Assembly (NCBI RefSeq): GCF_005484965.1
Contig: NZ_CP034036.1
Span: 2,170,001-2,234,000 of the forward strand
Length of the DNA stretch: 64,000 nucleotides
Source of the DNA: Brenneria nigrifluens DSM 30175 = ATCC 13028
Lineage (GTDB): Bacteria; Pseudomonadota; Gammaproteobacteria; Enterobacterales; Enterobacteriaceae
Direction of reading: 5' to 3'
Shown here: piece by piece, positions 7,423 through 16,368 of the stretch
Layout: the number at the start of each line of letters is the position of its first letter
How positions within the stretch are numbered: position 1 is the first letter of the stretch
Translations under genes and position numbers: made by a program
Notes under the pieces: generated by a model
What the model saw: only the letters and a program-made list of their open reading frames with translations
Database searches by the model: none
Told to the model about the DNA's origin: nothing

Positions 7423-8799
7423 ATGAGAAATAGCGAAATCGTGGCGTTAATGGATCAACCCGCCTGCGATCATAATGGCGGCGGGAAATCCGGTTGCAGC
7501 GCTCCCAAGCCGGGTACGGCGGCGGGCGGCTGCGCGTTTGACGGCGCGCAAATCACCCTGTTGCCGATTGCGGATGTCGCCCATCTGGTGCACGGCCCGA
7601 TTGGCTGCGCGGGCAGTTCCTGGGATAACCGCGGCAGCCATAGCTCCGGGCCGCGGATTAACCGGCTGGGATTCACCACCGATATGAGCGAGCAGGACGT
7701 GATCATGGGGCACGGCGAGCGGCGCCTGTTTCATGCGGTACGCCATATCGTCGAGCGCTACCATCCGGCGGCGGTGTTTATCTACAACACCTGCGTACCC
7801 GCCATGGCGGGTGACGATATCGAGGCGGTGTGCCGGGCGGCGGAGCAGGTCAATCAGGTTCCGGTCATCGCTATCGATGCCGCCGGATTTTACGGCGGCA
7901 AAAACCTGGGCAACCGCATCGCCGGCGACATTATGGCGAAAAAGGTGATCGGGGGGCGCGAACCCGCGCCCTGGCCGGCGGATTTCGCCATCCCGCAAGC
8001 GCAGGGGCACAGCATCGGTCTGATTGGCGAGTACAACATCGCCGGCGAGTTCTGGCATGTGTTGCCGTTACTCGATCGTCTGGGGATCCGCGTGCTGGGA
8101 AGCCTCTCCGGCGACGCCCGCTTCGCCGAGCTTCAGACGTTGCACCGCGCCGAAGTCAATATGCTGGTGTGTTCGCGCGCGCTGATCAACGTGGCGCGCC
8201 ACCTTGAGCTTCACTACGGCACGCCCTGGTTTGAAGGCAGCTTTTACGGCGTACGGGAGATGTCGAGCTCGCTGCGTGCCCTGGCCGGCGCACTGAACGA
8301 TAAGGATTTACAGGCCAGAACCGAAAAACTCATCGAACAGCAGGAGCGGGCGGCCGATCTGGCGCTGGAGCCCTATCGCCGGCGCCTGCAGGGCAAGCGC
8401 GCCCTGCTTTACACCGGCGGCGTGAAGTCATGGTCGGTGGTCTCCGCGCTGCAGGATTTGGGGCTGGAGGTGGTGGCCACCGGCACCAAAAAATCCACCG
8501 AAGAGGATAAGGCGCGCATCCGCGAACTGATGGGGGAGAACGCCGTGATGCTGGAAGACGGCAACGCCCGACTGCTGTTGGACACCGCGTATCGCTATCA
8601 AGCCGACATCATGATTGCCGGCGGGCGCAACATGTATACCGCCTATAAGGCCCGGCTGCCGTTTCTGGATATCAATCAGGAACGGGAACACGCTTTCGCC
8701 GGATATCAGGGGATTGTCGCCCTGGCTCGCCAGCTGTGCCTGACGCTGGAAAGCCCGATCTGGCCGCAGGTGAACAGCCGGGCGCCCTGGCAGAGCTGA
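7423..8799 (+). CDS. nifE: NifE, FeMo-cofactor scaffold subunit
   Basis: NifE forms with NifN the scaffold on which the NifB cofactor precursor matures to FeMo-cofactor. The 458-residue product contains the NifD-like cluster cysteines Cys37 (GGCAFDG), Cys62 (GPIGCAGSSWDN) and Cys124 (YNTCVPAM), plus the C-terminal NifD-family block NMYTAYKARLPFLDINQ. Length matches Klebsiella NifE. The ATG at 7423 follows GAGGTG; a GTG one codon upstream is possible. nifN begins 15 bases after its stop, so the two are co-transcribed from the NifA-dependent promoter just upstream. Confidence 0.97.
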   Translation: MRNSEIVALMDQPACDHNGGGKSGCSAPKPGTAAGGCAFDGAQITLLPIADVAHLVHGPIGCAGSSWDNRGSHSSGPRINRLGFTTDMSEQDVIMGHGERRLFHAVRHIVERYHPAAVFIYNTCVPAMAGDDIEAVCRAAEQVNQVPVIAIDAAGFYGGKNLGNRIAGDIMAKKVIGGREPAPWPADFAIPQAQGHSIGLIGEYNIAGEFWHVLPLLDRLGIRVLGSLSGDARFAELQTLHRAEVNMLVCSRALINVARHLELHYGTPWFEGSFYGVREMSSSLRALAGALNDKDLQARTEKLIEQQERAADLALEPYRRRLQGKRALLYTGGVKSWSVVSALQDLGLEVVATGTKKSTEEDKARIRELMGENAVMLEDGNARLLLDTAYRYQADIMIAGGRNMYTAYKARLPFLDINQEREHAFAGYQGIVALARQLCLTLESPIWPQVNSRAPWQS

Positions 8800-8814
8800 G
8801 AAAGGAGAAATTCA

Positions 8815-10215
8815 ATGGCGCAGATTTTGAAATCACCGAAACCGCTGGCCACCAGCCCGATTAAAAGCGGGCAGCCGTTGGGGGCAATTCTGGCAAGCAT
8901 GGGGCTGGAGGGTTGTATTCCGCTGGTTCATGGCGCCCAGGGGTGCAGCGCTTTCGCCAAGGTGTTTTTTATTCAGCACTTTCACGATCCCATTCCCTTG
9001 CAAACCACGGCGATGGATCCGGTCACTACCATTATGGGGTCGAACGATAACGTCCTTGACGCCCTGTCTCTGCTGTGCGAGCGCCATAACCCGAAGATAA
9101 TGGTGGTGCTGAGCACCGGCCTGTCGGAGACCCAGGGCGCGGACCTGGCTCTCGCCTTACGCCAGTTCAGAGAGACGTATCCTAAACATCACGCCGTCGC
9201 AGTGGTCACCACCAGTTCGCCGGACTTTTACGGCTCGATGGAAAATGGCTATGCCGCCGTGCTGGAAAGCGTGATTGAACAGTGCGTGCCGCCATCCCCG
9301 AACGTCAGCGCAATCCGAAAAAAGCGGGTAAACCTGCTGCTGGGGCATATGCTGACCCCCGGCGACCATGAACAGATCCGCAGCTATGTCGAGGCTTTCG
9401 GCCTACAGGCGATCGTTTTGCCCGATCTGGCGGGGTCGCTGGACGGCCATCTGGCGGAGGGCGATTTTTCCGCCTTGACCCAGGGCGGTACGCCGCTACG
9501 TCTGCTTGAACAGATGGGGCAGAGCGCGTCGACCATCGCCATCGGCGTGTCGCTCCAGCGGGCCTCGCGCCTGCTGGAGGGCCGCAGCCATACGCCGTCG
9601 TTCTGGCTGCCGCATTTGATGACGCTTGACCAGTGCGATGCCTTTATCGAGCACCTGCGCCAGCTATCCGGTCGCGACGTGCCCGCCTGGATCGCCCGCC
9701 AGCGCGGCCAGTTGCAGGACGCGATGATTGACACCCACATCTGGCTCCAGGACAAACGGCTGGCGATTGCGGCGGAAGGCGATCTGCTGGCCGCCTGGCT
9801 GGATTTCGCCCTCAGTCAGGGGATCCGCCCCGAGTGCGTGGTCGCCCCGGCGAACCAGCCCGGCTTATCCGCACTGCCGGTGGCCGAGGTGCAAATCGGC
9901 GATCTGGAGGACGTGGATGACAGGTTACAACGTCACACGGTGGATATGCTGTGCGCCAACTCGCATGCGGCGCCGCTGGCGCAGAAATACCATCTGCCGC
10001 TGGTGCGCATCGGTTTTCCGCTATTCGATCGCCTCGGCGAGTTTCGTCGCCTGCGCCAGGGCTATGGCGGGATGCGCGATACCCTGTTTGAGCTGGCGAA
10101 CGCCATGCGTCAGGCGCATCGCCAACTCCCGGTTTATCACTCTCCTCTGAAACAGGCTTTTCCGTCCGCCGCTATGCAGAACCCCATTATGGAGACAAAG
10201 CCATGCGACATTTAA
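8815..10215 (+). CDS. nifN: NifN, FeMo-cofactor scaffold subunit
   Basis: Partner of NifE in the cofactor scaffold, 466 residues and related to NifK. The N-terminal cysteines Cys34 (LEGCIPLVHG) and Cys44 (AQGCSAFAKVFF), the HFHDPIPLQTTAMD block and MGSNDNVLDAL are typical. The start has AAGGAG eight bases upstream. The last codons overlap the start of nifX by 13 bases, which points to translational coupling. Confidence 0.97.
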   Translation: MAQILKSPKPLATSPIKSGQPLGAILASMGLEGCIPLVHGAQGCSAFAKVFFIQHFHDPIPLQTTAMDPVTTIMGSNDNVLDALSLLCERHNPKIMVVLSTGLSETQGADLALALRQFRETYPKHHAVAVVTTSSPDFYGSMENGYAAVLESVIEQCVPPSPNVSAIRKKRVNLLLGHMLTPGDHEQIRSYVEAFGLQAIVLPDLAGSLDGHLAEGDFSALTQGGTPLRLLEQMGQSASTIAIGVSLQRASRLLEGRSHTPSFWLPHLMTLDQCDAFIEHLRQLSGRDVPAWIARQRGQLQDAMIDTHIWLQDKRLAIAAEGDLLAAWLDFALSQGIRPECVVAPANQPGLSALPVAEVQIGDLEDVDDRLQRHTVDMLCANSHAAPLAQKYHLPLVRIGFPLFDRLGEFRRLRQGYGGMRDTLFELANAMRQAHRQLPVYHSPLKQAFPSAAMQNPIMETKPCDI

Positions 10216-10661
10216 CCCGTCAGTTGGCGATCCCCTCCGTCGACAGCTGGATTATTCGCATTGCGTTTGCCAGCGTCGATTTGCGCGTCGTCGATCAGCA
10301 TTTCGGCTCATCGCCGCGCCTGGCGATTTATGGCATACGCCGTGATGAAGTACAGCTACTGGAAGTGGCCGACTTCACCGTCTTGCTCGGTCACAGCGAA
10401 GATAAACTCACCAGCCGCGTCAACGCCGTGGAGGGTTGTTTCACCCTCTACTGTACGGCCATCGGCGATACGGCGTTCAGGCGGCTGTTGGCGATCGGGG
10501 TGCGGGCGGTGAACGTGGCCCGCAATACCCCGATAGCGGTGCTGTTGGCCGATGCGCAGGCGCTGTGCTCCGACGGCGGGATCAAGAAATCGTTGCGGAA
10601 AAAAGACCGCGGCCGTTTCGATGCCATGATGCGGGAAAGCAGCTGGTACGACGAAGAGTGA
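10203..10661 (+). CDS. nifX: NifX, NifB-co/precursor binding protein
   Basis: Small cytoplasmic protein (152 residues) that carries FeMo-cofactor precursors between NifB and NifEN. It has the family's cofactor-binding fold with the early histidine segment VDQHFGSSPRLAIYGI and the middle block GCFTLYCTAIGDTAFRRLL. C-terminal LRKKDRGRFDAMM fits Klebsiella NifX. Its start overlaps the end of nifN. It closes the nifENX transcript; a new NifA site begins five bases after its stop. Confidence 0.95.
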   Translation: MRHLTRQLAIPSVDSWIIRIAFASVDLRVVDQHFGSSPRLAIYGIRRDEVQLLEVADFTVLLGHSEDKLTSRVNAVEGCFTLYCTAIGDTAFRRLLAIGVRAVNVARNTPIAVLLADAQALCSDGGIKKSLRKKDRGRFDAMMRESSWYDEE

Positions 10662-10665
10662 AGCT

Positions 10666-10681
10666 TGTCGGCTGTGCGACA
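10666..10681 (+). promoter_or_regulatory. NifA upstream activator site for the iscA-like/nifU operon
   Basis: TGT (10666-10668), ten bases, ACA (10679-10681) matches TGT-N10-ACA exactly. Its centre is about 118 bases upstream of the expected transcription start, the usual NifA distance. Confidence 0.8.
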
Positions 10682-10765
10682 AAACCGACAATTAGCGGCG
10701 TGTATGTCACAGCTTGCCAATCATTTATTCCAGCTATCTTACTGATAAAATAGGTTTTTTGTGAC

Positions 10766-10781
10766 TGGCATCACATTTGCT
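10766..10781 (+). promoter_or_regulatory. Sigma-54 promoter of iscA-like-nifUSVWZM
   Basis: TGGCAT-CACAT-TTGCT has the GG-N10-GC spacing of sigma-54 promoters. It lies 34 bases upstream of the first gene and downstream of a NifA site. Confidence 0.8.
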
Positions 10782-10814
10782 CAGTGATAAGCGTCAGGTA
10801 CCGGAGCCAGAACC

Positions 10815-11132
10815 ATGATCCAAATCGATGCGACGACCTTAAACCAGCTCAGACAACGCCAACGCCAGCGTGTTCAGCCGACCGCCGGCCTGGCGTTGGT
10901 GGTGATGGGGGCCGCCTGCCGGGGCTGGACGCTGCGGATGACATGGCGCGCGCAGCCGCTGCCGGGCGACGAATGCCGCGACATCGCCGGGCTGCGGCTG
11001 TTGGCTTCCGAACAACATTGGCGGCACCTGGCGCAGGCGCGCATCAGCTCCGACGCGCAAGGCGTCTGGGTGGAGTTTCAGCCGGTGGGATGCCGCTGCG
11101 AAGAGGGGGCGTGCGCGGCGGCAACAGCATAA
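10815..11132 (+). CDS. IscA/HesB-like Fe-S assembly protein of the nif cluster
   Basis: A 105-residue protein that I read as a divergent A-type iron-sulfur carrier. The three cysteines of the family are placed correctly: Cys35 (GAACRGW) and the C-terminal Cys93/Cys95 pair (VGCRC), with extra cysteines at 54 and 100. The usual sequence between them is poorly conserved, so it may not be recognised by standard profiles. Position is strong support: it is the first gene after a NifA-dependent promoter and lies 33 bases before nifU, where other diazotrophs carry an IscA-type gene. It would pass clusters assembled on NifU to nitrogenase proteins. GGAG lies nine bases before the ATG. Confidence 0.7.
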   Translation: MIQIDATTLNQLRQRQRQRVQPTAGLALVVMGAACRGWTLRMTWRAQPLPGDECRDIAGLRLLASEQHWRHLAQARISSDAQGVWVEFQPVGCRCEEGACAAATA

Positions 11133-11165
11133 CTCGGCAAGCGGTAACCAACGGGAGAATAGAGC

Positions 11166-12032
11166 ATGTGGAATTATTCCGAAAAGGTAAAAGAGCATTT
11201 TTTTCATCCGCGCAACGCCCGAGTGGTTGAACAGGCGAATGCGGTCGGCGACGTCGGTTCTCTCAGCTGCGGCGATGCCCTACGGCTGATGTTGCGGGTC
11301 GATCCCGCCAGCGAAGTGATTCAGGAAGCCGGATTTCAAACCTTTGGCTGCGGCAGCGCCATTGCCTCCTCATCGGCGTTGACCGAACTGATTATCGGTA
11401 AAACGCTGGAAGCCGCCGCGCGGGTCACCAATCGGGATATCGCCGATTATCTTGACGGCCTGCCGCCTGAAAAGATGCACTGCTCGGTAATGGGACAGGA
11501 AGCGTTGCGGATGGCGATCGCCAACTATCGCGGCGAAACCCTGGATGAGGAGCATGAAGAGGGCGCGCTGATCTGCAAATGCTTTGCCGTCGACGAAGGG
11601 CAAATCAAACGCGCGGTGCTGACCAACGGGCTGACCACGCTGGAAGAGGTCATCCATTACACCAAGGCCGGTGGCGGCTGCGCCGCATGTCATGAAAAAA
11701 TCGAGCAGGCGCTGAGCGCGATCCTGGCCGCCGCCGGCGATAACCCGGCGGCGGCGGTGGAAGAAAAAAGCGAACGCTGGCGGGCGGTTGAAGAGATCGT
11801 TGCCGGGCTGCGGCCGCATATCCAGATGGACGGGGGCGACATTACGTTGATCCGGGTGACGGACGATGAGGTGCGGGTAGCCCTGTCAGGCAGTTGCAAT
11901 GGCTGCATGATGACGGATATGACGCTGGGCTGGCTGCAACAAAAACTGCTGGAGCGGCTGGGCTACTTTATCCGCGTGGTTGCCGATACGCCCGCCGCCG
12001 CCGGGGTTATTTTCCAGACTTCAGACTGCTAA
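11166..12032 (+). CDS. nifU: NifU, Fe-S cluster scaffold
   Basis: Scaffold on which NifS-derived sulfur and iron are built into clusters for NifH, NifDK and NifB. The 288 residues show the three standard modules: an IscU-like N-terminus with Cys35, Cys62 and Cys106; a central 2Fe-2S ferredoxin-like domain with CKC (137/139) and CAAC (172/175); and an Nfu-type C-terminus with CNGC (244-247). It follows the IscA-like gene and nifS starts 11 bases after its stop. Length is slightly more than Klebsiella NifU because of a longer linker near 180-205. Confidence 0.97.
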   Translation: MWNYSEKVKEHFFHPRNARVVEQANAVGDVGSLSCGDALRLMLRVDPASEVIQEAGFQTFGCGSAIASSSALTELIIGKTLEAAARVTNRDIADYLDGLPPEKMHCSVMGQEALRMAIANYRGETLDEEHEEGALICKCFAVDEGQIKRAVLTNGLTTLEEVIHYTKAGGGCAACHEKIEQALSAILAAAGDNPAAAVEEKSERWRAVEEIVAGLRPHIQMDGGDITLIRVTDDEVRVALSGSCNGCMMTDMTLGWLQQKLLERLGYFIRVVADTPAAAGVIFQTSDC

Positions 12033-12043
12033 GGAGCGTGCTC

Positions 12044-13234
12044 GTGAAACCCATCTATCTGGATAACAATGCCACCACCCGCCTGGATCCGATGGTGCTG
12101 GAAGCCATGATGCCGTTTTTGCAGGATCAGTACGGCAACCCGTCGTCGATTCATGACTTCGGCGAACCTTCGCGGCGGGCGCTGGCCAAAGCGCGCGAGC
12201 AGGTCGCCAGTTTTCTCGGCGCGCACCACGACAGTGAAGTCATCTTCACCTCCTGCGCGACCGAGGCGACCTCGACCGCCATTCTTTCCGCGGTGGAAGC
12301 CTTTCCCGCGCGGCGCGAAATCATCACCACCGCCGTGGAGCACCCGGCCACTCTGGAAGTGTGCGAGCACCTGGAACGGCAGGGCTATAAAATTCACCGG
12401 CTGGAGGTAGACCAGCAGGGCGCGCTGGACCTGGATCGCTACCGCGCCTTGCTGCACGACGGCGTGGCGCTGGTAAGCGTCATGTGGGCGAATAACGAAA
12501 CCGGGGTGTTGTTTCCGGTTGAACGGATGGCGCAGCTGGCCCATGAACAGGGCATTCTGTTTCACTGCGATGCCGTGCAGGCGCTGGGGAAGGTGGCGGT
12601 CGCGGTGGCGGATTCGGCAATTGATATGCTCTCCTGTTCGGCACATAAAATTCACGGACCGAAAGGCACCGGCTGCCTGTGGCTGCGTCGCGGTACGCGC
12701 TTCCGTCCGCTGTTGCGCGGCGGGCATCAGGAGCGCGGCCGTCGGGCGGGTACGGAAAATATCGCCGGTATCGTCGGCATGGGCATGGCGAGTGAACTGG
12801 CCGCCATCCATCTGCCGATGATGGCGGCCAGCGTCGCCCCGCTGCGCGACCGGCTTGAAGCCGGACTGCGGACCATTGCCGGCACTAGAGTGATGGGGGC
12901 CGGGCAACCGCGCACGCCGAATACGCTGAATATCGCCTTTGAGTTTATCGAAGGGGAGGCCATTCTGCTGATGCTGAATCAGGCGGGGATCGCCGCCTCC
13001 AGCGGCAGCGCCTGTACCTCCGGCTCGCTGGAACCTTCCCATGTGATGCGGGCGATGAGCATTCCCTATACCGCGGCGCACGGCAGCATCCGTTTTTCGC
13101 TGTCGCGCTATACGCGTGAGAAAGAGATCGACTACGTACTTGAGCAGATCCCGCCGGTGATCGACCGCTTACGCGCGCTGTCGCCCTACTGGCAGCAGGG
13201 AAAACCGGGGGAATTCACCCCCGCCTGGGGTTAA
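12044..13234 (+). CDS. nifS: NifS, cysteine desulfurase
   Basis: Pyridoxal-phosphate enzyme that takes sulfur from cysteine and hands it to NifU. In the 396-residue product the catalytic elements are His100 (VEHPA), the cofactor lysine Lys202 (SCSAHKIHGPKG) and the persulfide cysteine Cys324 (GSACTSGS). YLDNNATT at the start is diagnostic. The start is GTG at 12044, with AGGAG seven bases upstream; a GTG at 12038 is too close to that site. It sits between nifU and nifV in one operon. Confidence 0.97.
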   Translation: MKPIYLDNNATTRLDPMVLEAMMPFLQDQYGNPSSIHDFGEPSRRALAKAREQVASFLGAHHDSEVIFTSCATEATSTAILSAVEAFPARREIITTAVEHPATLEVCEHLERQGYKIHRLEVDQQGALDLDRYRALLHDGVALVSVMWANNETGVLFPVERMAQLAHEQGILFHCDAVQALGKVAVAVADSAIDMLSCSAHKIHGPKGTGCLWLRRGTRFRPLLRGGHQERGRRAGTENIAGIVGMGMASELAAIHLPMMAASVAPLRDRLEAGLRTIAGTRVMGAGQPRTPNTLNIAFEFIEGEAILLMLNQAGIAASSGSACTSGSLEPSHVMRAMSIPYTAAHGSIRFSLSRYTREKEIDYVLEQIPPVIDRLRALSPYWQQGKPGEFTPAWG

Positions 13235-13251
13235 CCGGGGAGATTGCGCCG

Positions 13252-14397
13252 ATGAAAACCATCGTCATTAACGACACCACGCTGCGTGACGGCGAGCAAA
13301 GCCCCGGCGTGGCGTTCAGCGCCGATGAGAAACTGACGATTGCCGAATCTCTGGCGCGGGCGGGCGTGCCTGAGCTGGAGGTCGGCACGCCCGCCATGGG
13401 CGAAGAAGAGCGCGCGCGTATCTATCGCATTCGCCAGCGCCTGCCGGATATCACCCTGATGGCCTGGTGTCGTCTGAATGAACAGGATATCCGGCAGGCG
13501 GCGCGGCTGGGCGTGGACTGGGTCGATATTTCACTGCCGGTGTCCGCCTGTTTACGGCAGTACAAAGTCGGTCTGGCGTGGCCGGATATGTTGCAGCGGC
13601 TTGGCGAGCTGACCTCCTTTGCGCTGTCGCTGGGGCTTAAGGTCTGCGTGGGCGGCGAGGACGCCTCACGCGCCGACGAGGCGGATTTGGCGGCGGTGGC
13701 GCAGGTCGCCGGCGCCGCCGGTGCCGGCCGGTTGCGTTTTGCCGATACTCTGGGACTGCTCGATCCCTTGGCGACCGGGCGGCAGATCCGGCGGCTACGG
13801 CGCTATTGGCCGGGCGAGTTGGAGATCCATGCCCACAACGATTTCGGCATGGCGACGGCAAACACCCTGGCGGCGGTGCGCGCCGGGGCGACGCACGTCA
13901 GCACCACCGTTCTGGGATTGGGCGAGCGAGCGGGCAACGCCGCGCTGGAGCAGGTGGCGCTGGGGCTGTCGCATATGCGGTTGGGTGAAACCCATATCGA
14001 TACCCGACAACTACCAGCCCTGTGCCAGTTGGTCGCCAGCGCCGCCGGGGAGAGCGTCCCCTGCCGGCAACCGCTGGTCGGCGAACGGGTATTCACCCAT
14101 GAGTCTGGCGTGCACGTGGCCGGTTTGTTGCAGGGGGTTGAGAGTTATCAGAGCGTTGCGCCGCAGCTGCTGGGGCGCGAGCATCAGCTGGTATTGGGCA
14201 AGCATTCCGGCCGGCGAGCGCTGGAGGCGGTGTTCTCGCAGCTTGGCCTGCCGCTGAGCGCGGCGCAAATCCCGCTGATTCAGCAGGCGCTGCGCGCCTT
14301 TGCCGAAAGCGATAAACGCAGCCCCACCGGCGATGAGCTTTACCGGCTTTATCGCGGGATAAGCGAAATACCGGCCGGTGCGCTTAATGTTGTTTGA
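13252..14397 (+). CDS. nifV: NifV, homocitrate synthase
   Basis: Makes (R)-homocitrate from acetyl-CoA and 2-oxoglutarate, the organic ligand of FeMo-cofactor. The 381-residue protein belongs to the isopropylmalate/homocitrate synthase family: DTTLRDGEQSPGVAF at the N-terminus, the metal-binding HAHNDFGMA and the late GKHSGR are all present. GGGGAG precedes the ATG. It is 17 bases after nifS and 12 bases before nifW. Confidence 0.96.
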   Translation: MKTIVINDTTLRDGEQSPGVAFSADEKLTIAESLARAGVPELEVGTPAMGEEERARIYRIRQRLPDITLMAWCRLNEQDIRQAARLGVDWVDISLPVSACLRQYKVGLAWPDMLQRLGELTSFALSLGLKVCVGGEDASRADEADLAAVAQVAGAAGAGRLRFADTLGLLDPLATGRQIRRLRRYWPGELEIHAHNDFGMATANTLAAVRAGATHVSTTVLGLGERAGNAALEQVALGLSHMRLGETHIDTRQLPALCQLVASAAGESVPCRQPLVGERVFTHESGVHVAGLLQGVESYQSVAPQLLGREHQLVLGKHSGRRALEAVFSQLGLPLSAAQIPLIQQALRAFAESDKRSPTGDELYRLYRGISEIPAGALNVV

Positions 14398-14409
14398 CGG
14401 AGAAACAGT

Positions 14410-14757
14410 ATGGACTGGTTTAATGAACTGCCTGGAATAAGCCAGTTGGAAAGCGCCGAAGACTTCCTGCGCTTTTTCGCCATTCCGTTTGATGAACGCA
14501 GCGTACGGGTTAAACATCTGCATATCCTGCACGCTTTCAACCTGCGCCTGCGGCGCTATCAATCCCTTGATGAGCCGCCGCTCGCGCCGCAGCAGCGTCA
14601 GCAATTCCGGCTGCAACAGGTACGCGCGATGCTGCTCGAAAGCTACCGCCACGTTGTCGGCGGCGAACTGCGGGAACGTTCGCCACTGAAAGTGTATCAG
14701 CGTACCGCCCGCTGTTTTATCCCCTGGCTGCTGCTGGATGAAGGAGAAAACGGATGA
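14410..14757 (+). CDS. nifW: NifW, nitrogenase-stabilising/protective protein
   Basis: A 115-residue NifW-family protein, thought to associate with NifDK and help in its stabilisation or maturation. It opens with FNELPGISQLESAEDFLRFF and contains RVKHLHILHAFN, both family hallmarks. Its stop overlaps the ATG of nifZ (ATGA), so translation is coupled. Part of the nifUSVWZM transcript. Confidence 0.93.
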   Translation: MDWFNELPGISQLESAEDFLRFFAIPFDERSVRVKHLHILHAFNLRLRRYQSLDEPPLAPQQRQQFRLQQVRAMLLESYRHVVGGELRERSPLKVYQRTARCFIPWLLLDEGENG

Positions 14758-15200
14758 AGCCGCGTTTTGAGTTTGGTGAAGCGGTGCGGGTGATCCGTAC
14801 GGTGCGCAATGACGGCACTTTCCCTGCTATGGCGCGCGGCGAGCAACTGGTTCGGCGTGGTGCGGTCGGCTATGTGCGTGAGTGGGGGACGTTTTTACAG
14901 GACAATATTATCTACCAGGTCCATTTTCTGGATAACGATCGCATCGTGGGGTGCCGCGAGCATGAACTGATACCGGCCGCGGCACCCTGGGTCGACGGAG
15001 CGTTTCAATACGGCGACTGGGTATCCGCCGCCATGATCCTGGCTACCGATCGCCATATCCGGGTACAGGCCGGCGATGTCGGTCAGATAATGGGTGTGGA
15101 GCGCGACGTGCGGCCGATGCAGTTTATCGTGTTGTTCGGCGGTACGTTGTTGCAGGTGCCGGAACATGCTCTGGAGGCGATCGATCGTGACGACCTGTAG
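14754..15200 (+). CDS. nifZ: NifZ, P-cluster maturation factor
   Basis: NifZ (148 residues) acts in forming the second P-cluster of NifDK. The conserved SH3-like core is seen in PRFEFGEAVRVIRTVRNDGT and RGAVGYVREWGTFLQDNIIYQVHF. The second half repeats the theme with FQYGDWVSAAMI and GQIMGVERDVRPMQFIVLF. It starts inside the last codons of nifW and its end overlaps the likely GTG start of nifM. Confidence 0.93.
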   Translation: MKPRFEFGEAVRVIRTVRNDGTFPAMARGEQLVRRGAVGYVREWGTFLQDNIIYQVHFLDNDRIVGCREHELIPAAAPWVDGAFQYGDWVSAAMILATDRHIRVQAGDVGQIMGVERDVRPMQFIVLFGGTLLQVPEHALEAIDRDDL

Positions 15201-16041
15201 TGTCGATGTGCCGACCATGTGGCAGCGTTATTCCCGGCTCAAGCTCTCCTTATCGCTTTATCAGTGTTTGCCGTGGCGGCAAACGCCCGAACAACGGGCG
15301 GCGTTCGCCGGACAGGTCGCACGGCAATGGCGGCTGGAAGCCGCTATCCGCGACCGGGCGCAACGGCAGGGAATTGACGCGCCGCGGCAAAATAGCGGCG
15401 ACGCGCAGTATCTGCTGCGTAGCTATTTCGCTGACGAACAGGACTGGCAAAACGCCTTGCAACGCGAGGGCATTGACGCCGTCGGCCTGTCGCAGGCCCT
15501 GGTCCATGAAACCCTGCTTACCGCCATGCTGGAAAACGTGGCCGACCAAGCGCCAGAGGTAAGCGAGCGGGAAATCGATGCATGGTATCGCCATAACGCC
15601 CATCGCTTCCAACGCCCGGAGCAACGGCTGGCGCACCATTTACTGCTGGTGATTGACGATACGCAGGCCGATTGTGACAGTGTAACGGTTACCGAACGAA
15701 TCGCCACGCTGCGCCGCCGCCTGCAGACCGACCCGCGGCGCTTTCCCCGGCTGGCCGGACGCTTCTCGGAATGTCCGACGGCGCTGGAAGGCGGGAAAAT
15801 CGGCTGGGTGAGCCGGGGTATGCTGTATCCGGCACTGGATAGCCAATTATTTTCCCTGGCGGCGAATGACCTCAGCCCGGTAGTGGAAAGCCCGATGGGG
15901 CTGCACGTTTTATGGTGCGAGGAAATCCGGCCTGCAAGTGAACTGCCCAAAGCGGACGCATTGGCGCAAATCCGCCGGCAGTGGCGGGAAAAGCGCCGCC
16001 AACAGTATCAGCGCCAGTGGCTGGCGGAGATCTTGCGGTGA
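15187..16041 (+). CDS. nifM: NifM, peptidyl-prolyl isomerase for NifH maturation
   Basis: NifM is a parvulin-type peptidyl-prolyl cis/trans isomerase needed to fold the Fe protein NifH. The C-terminal half holds the PpiC domain (about residues 150-260): RPEQRLAHHLLLVIDD, then GRFSECPTALEGGKIGWVSRG and SPMGLHVLWCEEIRP. I place the start at GTG 15187, overlapping nifZ, since GGAGG lies nine bases upstream (284 residues). The first ATG in frame, 15217 (MWQRYSRLKLSLS), aligns better with known NifM N-termini but has no ribosome site. It is the last nif gene before the T6SS island, and a terminator follows. Confidence 0.92.
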   Translation: MTTCSVDVPTMWQRYSRLKLSLSLYQCLPWRQTPEQRAAFAGQVARQWRLEAAIRDRAQRQGIDAPRQNSGDAQYLLRSYFADEQDWQNALQREGIDAVGLSQALVHETLLTAMLENVADQAPEVSEREIDAWYRHNAHRFQRPEQRLAHHLLLVIDDTQADCDSVTVTERIATLRRRLQTDPRRFPRLAGRFSECPTALEGGKIGWVSRGMLYPALDSQLFSLAANDLSPVVESPMGLHVLWCEEIRPASELPKADALAQIRRQWREKRRQQYQRQWLAEILR

Positions 16042-16050
16042 AATAAATTA

Positions 16051-16080
16051 AAAAGGAGCCAAGCGCTACGGCTTCTTTTT
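16051..16080 (+). terminator. Rho-independent terminator after nifM
   Basis: AAAAGGAGCC (16051-16060) pairs with GGCTTCTTTT (16070-16079), one G-T wobble, followed by a T-rich stretch. It ends the nifUSVWZM transcript. The rest of 16081-16216 is AT-rich and shows no gene. Confidence 0.75.
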
Positions 16081-16216
16081 CTTCGCCTGTTTTGGTTACT
16101 GGCTAAACTATTAACTGGCTTGATATTAGGCTTTTAGTAAATATTATCCATAGTCAATACCTTTTAAATAGCCCCCCTTTTTATCTCTAAATCAAACTAT
16201 CAGAACAACTGCAAAA

Positions 16217-16307
16217 TCTGCGCAATTTCTTGCTCACTTCCCAGCATAAATCCCTGTTTGCGCAATGTTTGCAGACGAAATGCGCAGTCTGCGCAACTTC
16301 TTGCTCA
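16217..16307 (+). repeat. Direct repeats upstream of hcp, possible sigma-54 activator sites
   Basis: TCTGCGCAATTTCTTGCTCA (16217-16236) recurs at 16288-16307 with one change (C for T at the tenth base), 71 bases later. Two more TGCGCA/TGCGCAA elements lie between them. The pair is 62-152 bases upstream of the hcp -24/-12 promoter, the expected place for an enhancer-binding activator. No TGT-N10-ACA NifA site was seen here, so a T6SS-type (VasH-like) activator is more likely than NifA. Confidence 0.6.
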
Positions 16308-16368
16308 AATTTCACTTAGGGATGGTTTTACTTAAGGAAATTACCTTTAAAAACAGATGGATAAAAGT

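Noticed and set aside
12029..13081. A 350-codon minus-strand frame opposite nifS
   Set aside because: nifS on the plus strand has all catalytic residues; the opposite frame is a shadow.
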